Source: an uncultured Paracoccaceae bacterium (GTDB lineage: Bacteria; Pseudomonadota; Alphaproteobacteria; Rhodobacterales; Rhodobacteraceae). Taken from it: 20,740 nt of DNA. Positions 15,397-20,740 of this stretch are shown here, piece after piece (the first letter of the stretch is position 1; each line of letters begins with the position of its first letter). The notes below the pieces were generated by a model, which did not search any database, was not told the DNA's origin, and saw only the letters and a list, made by a program, of their open reading frames with translations. The stretch covers positions 1 to 20,740 of the forward strand of contig CAJXHQ010000007.1 in NCBI GenBank assembly GCA_913054485.1, in the 5' to 3' direction. A program made the translations under genes and the position numbers.

Positions 15397-16677
15397 TTAG
15401 CCCAGAAGCTTCATGTCTGCAGTCACCGGGATCTCCGGTGCTTCGCCATTGGCGACGATCTGCAATTCGAAGCTGTCACCCTGTTTCTGCCACTGGCCGG
15501 CCACCAGCGGAGTCTTGGTGACATTGTTGATCGGACCGTTGGACCAGTTCACATTGCCGGTGATCGTGTCGAGATTGGTGGCCGCGATGGCCCTGGTGAT
15601 GGCTTCCGGGTCTTCCAGATCCTCTGCGCGGCGGATCACATCGGCGACCACTTCGAACAGCGCGTGTTTGAAGCCGATAGGCTGGGTCCAGGGGCGGCCC
15701 GAAGCGGCAGTGTAACCGTCGGCCAGCTCCTTCGATGAGGCCCCTGTGAGGGACGAAGAGAACGGGTGGTTCGGCGACCACCAGACTTCGGACGACAGCC
15801 CGTCTCCCCGGTCGCCCAGGGCCTCAATCACCGAAGGGAACAACAGCGCCTTGCCGACGGTGACGATCTTCGGGTTGAAACCCTGCTGCGCGGCCTGCGC
15901 CCAGAAGGTGGCAAAATCCGGCGGGATCATGTTGCCTGTGACAATCTCGCAGCCCGCGGCCTTGAAAGCGGCGATCTGGTTGGAGAAGTCGTCCGACAGC
16001 GGCTGGTAACGGCCCGGATCGGTCAGCGTGTAGCCAACTCCGACAAGCGGCTTGGGCAGGCCCATTTCGGGATCCCCCCAGGCATTGCCATCAGCGTCAT
16101 TGGGAAACAGCCCGCCGACGGTCTTGGCCACACCAGTCTTGCCCCACATGTCGAGGAAGGAGCCGATGATATCCTCCAGCCCCCAGAAGAAGTGATAGGT
16201 GGACTGGAAGCCTTCGCCGGGCACGCCGTTGCGGCCGAAGAAATAGGGCTGCCAGGGGCAATCGGTGGTGATACAGGGCACCTCCATCACCTCGGCCTGA
16301 TCGGCCACCGGGTTCACCGTGTCGGGGGTGGAAGCGGCGACGATGATATCCACCTCCTCGCCCAGGATCAGATCCGCAGCCACTTCGGCGGCGCGGTTCG
16401 GGTTGGACTGGCTGTCCTTCGAGATGATCTCGACCGCCCAGGTCTTGCCGTTGTTCTCCAGCCCCTTGGCAAAGGCTTTCTGGATCGCGTCCAGCACAAA
16501 GTCGTCTGCCTCGGCAAAGCCTGCCAGCGGCCCGGTGCGCGGGCTGACGTGGCCGATCTTCAGGGTCGGCGGTGCCGCATAGGCGCGGGTGCCCTTCAGC
16601 AGCGCCGGTGCCGCAATTGCGGCCCCTGCCCCGGCCAGAAAACGGCGGCGGCTTGTGCCTGTGTTGCGTTTGGTCAT
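15397..16677 (-). CDS. ABC transporter substrate-binding protein, LivK type, Tat-exported
   Basis: This is a periplasmic receptor of 426 residues from the periplasmic-binding-protein family used by Liv-type ABC systems. The N-terminus carries a twin-arginine signal, TSRRRFLAGAGAA, with probable cleavage after AYA near residue 34, so it may be exported folded by the Tat pathway. The mature part starts LKIGHVSPRTGPLAGFAE, the usual first strand and ligand loop. DIIVAASTPDTVNPVADQAE is the second conserved element. It heads the transport part of the operon (binding protein, livG, livF, livH, livM). At about 390 residues mature, it is longer than classical LivK, as seen in many receptors for amides and small acids. 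Ligand unknown. Confidence 0.92.
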   Translation of the reverse strand: MTKRNTGTSRRRFLAGAGAAIAAPALLKGTRAYAAPPTLKIGHVSPRTGPLAGFAEADDFVLDAIQKAFAKGLENNGKTWAVEIISKDSQSNPNRAAEVAADLILGEEVDIIVAASTPDTVNPVADQAEVMEVPCITTDCPWQPYFFGRNGVPGEGFQSTYHFFWGLEDIIGSFLDMWGKTGVAKTVGGLFPNDADGNAWGDPEMGLPKPLVGVGYTLTDPGRYQPLSDDFSNQIAAFKAAGCEIVTGNMIPPDFATFWAQAAQQGFNPKIVTVGKALLFPSVIEALGDRGDGLSSEVWWSPNHPFSSSLTGASSKELADGYTAASGRPWTQPIGFKHALFEVVADVIRRAEDLEDPEAITRAIAATNLDTITGNVNWSNGPINNVTKTPLVAGQWQKQGDSFELQIVANGEAPEIPVTADMKLLG

Positions 16678-16721
16678 GAGATCCTCCCTTTGCCGGGTTG
16701 TCCCGGCTTCTCCGTAGTCGT

Positions 16722-17651
16722 TCAGTCGATCAGTATGCCGTCGAGCCGTTTCAGATGGCGCGCCACGCGGGCGCGCACATCATCGGATTCTTTTCCGGTC
16801 CATTTGCGAAAACCCTTGCCCGACTTCATGCCCAGCCGGCCCTCCTCGACCAGCTGTTCAAGATAGGGCGACGGCCCTTTGCGGCTTTCGAGATCGTGCA
16901 GAACGTTCTCGTGGATATCGAGCGTCAGATCGGTGCCGACGAGGTCGGCGTTCTCCAGCGGGCCGAGCACCGCAAGACGGCGGCCGAAGCTGGATTTGAT
17001 CACCGTGTCCACCGCTTCCGCATCGCAGATGCCGTTTTCCACCAGGCTCACCGCTTCGCGCCACAGCGCGTGCTGCAGACGGTTGCCGATGAAGCCGGGC
17101 ACGTCCTTTTCCACCATAACCGGCGTTTTACCGGCATCTTCCAGCAGGTCCATCATGGCCCCGGCAACATCCGCGCGGGTCCATTCGGTTTTCACCACCT
17201 CGACCAGAGGGATCAAATGCGGCGGATTCCACCAGTGGGTGCCGATGGCGCGCTCCTTCAGGCGCAGGCCGGACATGATTTCGGTGATCGGCATCACCGA
17301 AGTGTTGGAGGCCAGGATACAATGGTCCGGCGCGTGTTCCTACGCTTCGGCAAAGATGGCGCGCTTCAGGTCCATCTTCTCGGGGGCGGCTTCAAAGACC
17401 ACGGCGGCCTCTTTCACCGCACCGGCTGTGGTGCTGAAAATCTCGATCATCTTCAGCGCCTTGGCTATGACCTCTTCGCTGTCCCCCAGCGCTTCCATGC
17501 TGGCGCGGATACGCTCCGGGGCGGAGGCACGCGCTTCCAGCACCGGGTCGGTGATGGCCACATACTGGCCTGCGCGGGCCAGTGTCAGGGCAATGCCGTG
17601 GCCCATGAGGCCCGCACCGATAACGGCAATCTGCTGTTTTTTGCGTGCCAT
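16722..17651 (-). pseudogene. 3-hydroxyacyl-CoA dehydrogenase family gene, interrupted by an in-frame TAG
   Basis: Read across one stop codon, the frame gives a 308-residue NAD-dependent dehydrogenase of the 3-hydroxyacyl-CoA dehydrogenase family, which oxidises a 3-hydroxy to a 3-keto group. The NAD fold GAGLMGHGIALTLARAG, the ASNTS segment, GTHWWNPPHLIPLVEVV with the catalytic histidine, GFIGNRL and the C-terminal GMKSGKGFRKW are all present. The stop is a TAG at 17340-17342 (codon 104), between AIFAEA and EHAPDHCILASNTS; a CAG (Gln) is one change away. There is no shift and no other defect. The truncated product would keep part of the NAD fold and lose the catalytic residues. The start is the ATG at 17651, 3 bases after the SDR stop. 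A base-call error or recent loss is most likely. Confidence 0.85.
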
Positions 17652-17654
17652 GCC

Positions 17655-18452
17655 TCAGCCCGCCGTATAGCCGCCGTCAGCATAGAGAATATGCCCGGTG
17701 TAGAAATCAGATGCCTTGGAGGCGAGGAACAGCAGCGGCCCTGCCAGATCTTCCGGCTCTCCCAGACGGCCCACCGGCACGCGCGACAGGAACCCATTGC
17801 GGACCTTCTTGGCCTCTTCGGTGTCCTCGAACATCCAGGCGGTCAGCGGCGAGCGGAAGACGGTCGGCGCGATGGCATTGACGGTGATGCCGGTCGGCCC
17901 CAGCTCGCAGCCGAGCGCCTTCACCATACCGTCGGTCGCCGCCTTGGAGGCGCAATAGGCAGTATAGCCGGCCGGGTGACCCAGCAATCCACGCGCCGAG
18001 GACACCAGAACGATCTTGCCGCCCTGCCCTCGTGCCTTCATCTGCCCGGCAGCGGCACGGGCCAAGAGCCAGCTCTGGTTCACATTGGCGTCCATCACCG
18101 TATTGAAGGTCTCGGGCGCCATATCGTTGATCAGGGCGACCTTGTTCATGCCCGAGGCGACCACCAGAATGTCCAGCTGGCCAAAGCTGTTCTCCGCTTC
18201 CTGAACCAGCCCTTCGCAGGCGGCCTCATCGTTGGGGCGGGTGTTCACGGCGGCAACTGCCGCACCCATGCCGCGGCATTCTTCGGCGATAGCGTCCAAG
18301 GCCTCCTGATTGCCGGCCGCCAGCACAAGGTTACAGCCGGCACCAGCCAGAATGCGGGCCGCAACCATGCCAAAGGCGCCGGAGGCACCAGTGATCAGCG
18401 CCGTCTGGCCCTTCACGTCGAACAAGGAAAGGGGATTTGCCATTGCGTTCAT
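17655..18452 (-). CDS. Short-chain dehydrogenase/reductase (SDR)
   Basis: This is a cytoplasmic NAD(P)-dependent oxidoreductase of 265 residues, a classical SDR. The cofactor motif is TGASGAFG (residues 21-28), Asn124 lies in the D-A-N-V-N region, Ser152 is the catalytic serine position, and the active-site pair is Tyr166 and Lys170 in YCASK. The C-terminal GRLGEPEDLAGPLLFLAS and the closing GGYTAG are typical. The usual NNAG is altered to VVASG. GGAGA lies 8 bases before the ATG at 18452; a second ATG at 18443 is possible. In this operon it probably interconverts a secondary alcohol and ketone, supplying the beta-keto acid for BKACE, possibly alongside the interrupted dehydrogenase next door. 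Confidence 0.93.
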   Translation of the reverse strand: MNAMANPLSLFDVKGQTALITGASGAFGMVAARILAGAGCNLVLAAGNQEALDAIAEECRGMGAAVAAVNTRPNDEAACEGLVQEAENSFGQLDILVVASGMNKVALINDMAPETFNTVMDANVNQSWLLARAAAGQMKARGQGGKIVLVSSARGLLGHPAGYTAYCASKAATDGMVKALGCELGPTGITVNAIAPTVFRSPLTAWMFEDTEEAKKVRNGFLSRVPVGRLGEPEDLAGPLLFLASKASDFYTGHILYADGGYTAG

Positions 18453-18466
18453 TTCGATGTCTCCGG

Positions 18467-18811
18467 TCAGGCTGCGGGCGGGTAAGGGATGACAACCAGC
18501 ATCGTGCAGACGTGGTTGGAGCGGTTTTCAATAGTGCGCACCTCTCCCGGCGGGATGGTGCAGCTGTCGTATTTGCCAAGCGTTGTCTCGGTGCCGCCGA
18601 TGATCACGGTCATCTCGCCTTCCAGCACCACATAGACCTTCTCAAAAGGCGTGCTGTCGGGGCCGGCGCCGCCGCCGGGCAGGAACTGGCTGAGCCCAAC
18701 CCACTGGTTTTCCGGGCCGCCCTCCTCAAAGCCTTGCAGGCGCAGGCCCGTGCAGCCGAAGTGATTGGGCGCCTCATAGGCTTGCGCGTCCTGGAACCGT
18801 TTCACATGCAT
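18467..18811 (-). CDS. Small cupin-domain protein
   Basis: This is a 114-residue single-domain cupin. Motif 1 is recognised from TPFEKVYVVLEGEMTVIIGG and motif 2 from YDSCTIPPGEVRTIENRSN. The metal-ligand histidines of both motifs appear to be missing: the first motif reads D-S-T-P-F-E instead of H-x-H, and an arginine stands where motif 2 normally has histidine. It may therefore be a non-metal cupin with a binding, sensory or accessory role, not a dioxygenase. The ATG at 18811 has GGAGG 7 bases upstream. It is second in the operon, separated from the cyclase gene by a terminator-like hairpin. Function unknown. Confidence 0.85.
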   Translation of the reverse strand: MHVKRFQDAQAYEAPNHFGCTGLRLQGFEEGGPENQWVGLSQFLPGGGAGPDSTPFEKVYVVLEGEMTVIIGGTETTLGKYDSCTIPPGEVRTIENRSNHVCTMLVVIPYPPAA

Positions 18812-18837
18812 CGGGGCCTCCTGGCTGTGTATGCTGG

Positions 18838-18867
18838 AAAAAGACGGCCGCCGGTCTCCCGGCGGCC
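18838..18867 (-). terminator. Intrinsic terminator or attenuator between cyclase and cupin genes
   Basis: A perfect 9 bp GC-only stem (GGCCGCCGG / CCGGCGGCC, 18846-18867) with a GAGA tetraloop is followed in the minus direction by GTC and TTTTT (18842-18838). It begins 15 bases after the cyclase stop and ends 27 bases before the cupin ATG. It has all parts of a rho-independent terminator, so downstream genes may depend on read-through or on another promoter. Confidence 0.72.
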
Positions 18868-18881
18868 AGTCGGGGGAGTGT

Positions 18882-19718
18882 TCAGAAGTCCGCGCCGTCG
18901 TCGATGCGGAAGTTCTGGCTCTTGTCCATCATCGCGACCAGGCGGATGATGCAGCCGTCGCCGCGGTCCCAGTTCCACGGGAAGAAGGCGAAGGTGCAAC
19001 GCTTGCCGGTGACCGCATCCAGATCGCCGCCGACGTTTTCGATGCCAAGAATACCGTTCTTGAACAGGATGTTATGGACCGGCTCCCACTCGGGGAAGTC
19101 GTCCTTCCAGTCGTTGCCGCCGGACCATTCCTTGTATTCTTCCTCGAGGTGGGGAAGCAGCGGGCCGTTGCGCTGCGGGCCGATCGCGGTCGCCAGCGGG
19201 TGGTCGTTGGCCTGGGTGTCGTGACCAACAACCTTGATGCCTTTTTCCACCATCCATTCAGCAGCCGAGGACACCAGACCGGGGCAGTAGGCGAAGTAGT
19301 CGCCGTCCTCATAGTCATGGTGCCAGCCGGTGTTGATGATCAGCACGTCGCCCTTGCGGATCGCATGGCCGCAAGCCTTTTCCAGATCCTCGCCGGTGAT
19401 CGGCTCCCACTTCTTCTTGGGGATCGACACCACCAGACCGGTGCCGAAGAAATGCGGCAGCGGCACTTCGTCGATGAAGGGCGTGCCCTGCACCACATGG
19501 GCCGGCGCATCGATATGCGTGGTGGCATGCATGGTGGTGGTGATGCGCTGGCTCAGCACGCCGGATTTGGCCATGTAGTGGATACGCTCGATCTTGGTAT
19601 CCTGGAAATAAGGCCAGTTGGGGTTCTGGAACCCGAAGCGGTGGCTGAGGTTGTAGAACTCCAGCCCCATGTCGTTGTCAGTGTTCGCCTGGAACTCGAT
19701 GCCGCGGATTTCAACCAT
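18882..19718 (-). CDS. Cyclase-family metal-dependent hydrolase (kynurenine formamidase / isatin hydrolase-like)
   Basis: This is a 278-residue cytoplasmic member of the metal-dependent cyclase/hydrolase family (Pfam Cyclase), which includes kynurenine formamidase and isatin hydrolase. The metal-binding motif is H64-A-T-T-H68-I-D70-A-P-A-H74, the family's H-x-G-T-H-x-D-x-P-x-H pattern with Gly replaced by Thr at the third position. A later VVGHDTQANDHP segment matches the family's second conserved block, where G-x-D-x-x-x-x-D is common. The ATG at 19718 has GAGGAG 9 bases upstream; a TTG at 19727 is less likely. As first gene of the operon it probably opens a ring or cleaves an amide or ester, making the acid oxidised by the following dehydrogenases. 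Substrate not identifiable. Confidence 0.9.
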   Translation of the reverse strand: MVEIRGIEFQANTDNDMGLEFYNLSHRFGFQNPNWPYFQDTKIERIHYMAKSGVLSQRITTTMHATTHIDAPAHVVQGTPFIDEVPLPHFFGTGLVVSIPKKKWEPITGEDLEKACGHAIRKGDVLIINTGWHHDYEDGDYFAYCPGLVSSAAEWMVEKGIKVVGHDTQANDHPLATAIGPQRNGPLLPHLEEEYKEWSGGNDWKDDFPEWEPVHNILFKNGILGIENVGGDLDAVTGKRCTFAFFPWNWDRGDGCIIRLVAMMDKSQNFRIDDGADF

Positions 19719-19802
19719 CGGGCACAACTCCTCTGTTCACCGCCGGGACGGTGTTTGCCGTTTCAAATTGTCAGGATGGCTCCTCCACCTGTCCCGCATA
19801 TT

Positions 19803-19816
19803 GGTGCACATGCACC
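19803..19816. repeat. 14 bp palindrome upstream of the cyclase gene
   Basis: GGTGCA-CA-TGCACC is a perfect inverted repeat centred about 90 bases upstream of the cyclase ATG, next to the repeat cluster of the divergent region. It could be an operator half of the module 4 control region or a site for another regulator. Confidence 0.4.
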
Positions 19817-19818
19817 GC

Positions 19819-19875
19819 CATGCGGTCAACAGAAAAAGTCACGATACGGTTGACATGTACCACGATGCGGTTCAT
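19819..19875 (+). promoter_or_regulatory. Three direct repeats, probable IclR-family operator
   Basis: Three related twelve-mers lie in the same orientation: CATGCGGTCAAC (19819-19830), GATACGGTTGAC (19843-19854) and GATGCGGTTCAT (19864-19875). They share an A-T-R-C-G-G-T-Y core and start 24 and 21 bases apart, about two helical turns. IclR-family activators such as PcaU bind sets of three short repeats, so these are good candidates for the IclR protein encoded next door. Confidence 0.6.
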
Positions 19876-19878
19876 TAA
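19850..19878 (+). promoter_or_regulatory. Sigma-70-type promoter candidate for iclR
   Basis: TTGACA (19850-19855) matches the -35 consensus exactly. It is followed after a 17-base spacer by CATTAA (19873-19878), a moderate -10. The second operator repeat overlaps the -35 and the third fills the spacer and enters the -10, an arrangement that would allow autorepression. The iclR ATG lies 55 bases downstream. Confidence 0.5.
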
Positions 19879-19933
19879 ACTTGTCAATTGCACCCGCTTG
19901 CGGGCCGGAAATATGGCAGGGAATGTTGATTAT

Positions 19934-20677
19934 ATGTCTGAAAAAAATGAAAAAGGTGGAATTCAAGTCATCTCTCGCGCAGCCGCAATCCTGCGGGTTC
20001 TGAAAGATTCTGATACAGGGATGAGCCTGGGTCAGATCGCCGAACGGGCCGGCCTGCCCCGCTCCACGGTACAAAGAATCACGGGCGCGCTAGCCGAAGA
20101 GAACTTCGTGGTCAGCGACCGCGGGGGCCGCGGATTGAAGCTCGGGCCGGAACTGACCACTCTGGCCAAGGCAGCACAGTACAATATCGTGGAGCACTGC
20201 CGCCTGCTGCTGACCGAACTGACACAGAAAACCGGCGAGACGGCCGACCTCTCTGCCTTTCGCGGCGCCGGCATGGTCTTCCTGGACCAGGTTCCCGGCA
20301 CGCATCGCCTGACCACAGTGTCACGGGTCGGCGAAGTCTTCCCCCTGACCACTACCGCCAACGGCCGCGCCTGCTTGGCGCAGATGCCCGAGGAAGAGGC
20401 GCTGGCCCTGGCGCATGCTGAATGGAAACGGACCGGTGTTTCCGGCGATGCCGAGGCTCTGTTATCTTCCCTCGCAACTATCCGGCGCAGCGGACTGGCC
20501 TATGACCTGAACGAGCATTCCGACGGCATTTCGGCGGTTGGTTTTGCTTTCCGGGATTGGAATGGGGACCTGCATGCCATATCGGTACCGCTGCCCTCCT
20601 CACGGTATCTGGGGATGAAAGCAGAAATCGAAGCCGCCCTCGCGGAGACATTGGCCAGCATAGAAAAGCTTTTCTGA
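19934..20677 (+). CDS. IclR-family transcriptional regulator
   Basis: This is a 247-residue regulator. The N-terminal winged helix-turn-helix (residues about 12-70) reads VISRAAAILRVLKDSDTGMS, then LGQIAERAGLPRSTVQRITGAL and the wing VVSDRGGRGLKLG. The C-terminal IclR effector domain includes VFLDQVPGTHRLT, the small-molecule pocket region VFPLTTTANGRACLAQMP and GISAVGFAFRDWNG. The ATG at 19934 (MSEKNEKGG) gives the family's typical length; the ATG at 19913 adds seven residues and is possible. The frame opens much earlier (19751), but that part covers promoter and operator sequence. It is divergent from the catabolic operon starting with the cyclase gene and is its probable regulator. The last 63 bases of the window hold no recognisable gene. 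Confidence 0.93.
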   Translation: MSEKNEKGGIQVISRAAAILRVLKDSDTGMSLGQIAERAGLPRSTVQRITGALAEENFVVSDRGGRGLKLGPELTTLAKAAQYNIVEHCRLLLTELTQKTGETADLSAFRGAGMVFLDQVPGTHRLTTVSRVGEVFPLTTTANGRACLAQMPEEEALALAHAEWKRTGVSGDAEALLSSLATIRRSGLAYDLNEHSDGISAVGFAFRDWNGDLHAISVPLPSSRYLGMKAEIEAALAETLASIEKLF

Positions 20678-20740
20678 TCCACTTGCGCGCACCGGCCGCC
20701 GAAACCCCCGGGGCCGGAGAGGCCTTCCGGCAGCAGTCTG

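Noticed and set aside
7710..17342. UAA/UAG recoding for selenocysteine or pyrrolysine
   Set aside because: The stop positions are not catalytic or cysteine-like sites, selenocysteine uses UGA, and both codons look like simple replacements of ordinary residues.
16698..18485. A 595-codon open frame on the plus strand opposite the hydroxyacyl-CoA dehydrogenase and SDR genes
   Set aside because: It is antisense to two recognised gene families and has Arg/His/Gly/Gln-rich composition with no domain pattern. High-GC codon bias keeps such shadow frames open.
19751..19933. An upstream extension of the IclR protein
   Set aside because: It would translate the promoter and operator repeats; the predicted residues are Cys/Thr-rich and unlike IclR N-termini.
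20690..20713. A possible CCGGCC...GGCCGG hairpin after iclR as a terminator
   Set aside because: The stem is short, the loop is long and no T tract follows within the window.

Overview
The window is GC-rich chromosomal DNA, densely packed with catabolic genes. It most likely comes from a marine alphaproteobacterium of the Roseobacter/Rhodobacteraceae type. This is inferred from codon usage, two tripartite TRAP transporters, a Liv-type ABC importer, a BKACE enzyme and a DmdC-like acyl-CoA dehydrogenase. No database was searched. I see no tRNA, rRNA, CRISPR array, insertion sequence or phage gene, and no gene-free stretch over 300 bases; the longest gaps are 19719-19933, 5450-5622 (in which I see nothing convincing) and 4695-4822.

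The layout is four modules, each with its own regulator from a different family. (1) 1-1878: an acyl-CoA dehydrogenase cut by the left edge, divergent from an AraC-family regulator that ends in an intrinsic terminator. (2) 1944-5449: a complete TRAP transporter (dctP-dctQ-dctM on the minus strand), divergent from a TetR-family regulator, with a 7+7 bp palindrome between them. (3) 5623-11064: a second TRAP operon (dctP-dctQ-dctM) followed by a cytoplasmic sulfatase/phosphonate-monoester-hydrolase-like enzyme, divergent from a LysR regulator. Its dctM carries an in-frame TAA. (4) 11085-20677: a ten-gene minus-strand catabolic operon, divergent from an IclR regulator. Its order is cyclase-family hydrolase, cupin, SDR, 3-hydroxyacyl-CoA-dehydrogenase-like gene (with an in-frame TAG), Tat-exported binding protein, LivG, LivF, LivH, LivM and a BKACE enzyme.

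Module 4 looks like a self-contained pathway. A Liv-type ABC system would import a small organic solute, the cyclase-family enzyme would hydrolyse a ring or amide/ester bond, one or two NAD(P) dehydrogenases would make a beta-keto acid, and BKACE would cleave it with acetyl-CoA to acetoacetate and a new acyl-CoA. The substrate cannot be read from the sequence, and I know of no named pathway with exactly this gene set, so it is the best candidate here for an undescribed system. Module 3 looks like uptake and intracellular hydrolysis of a sulfate or phosphonate ester.

The most striking anomaly is two isolated in-frame nonsense codons, in dctM of module 3 and in the hydroxyacyl-CoA dehydrogenase gene of module 4. 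Both sit in otherwise undamaged frames, and both could arise by one C-to-T change. Candidate regulatory DNA includes three direct repeats around the iclR promoter, a terminator-like hairpin inside the module 4 operon and a second hairpin after the binding-protein gene.
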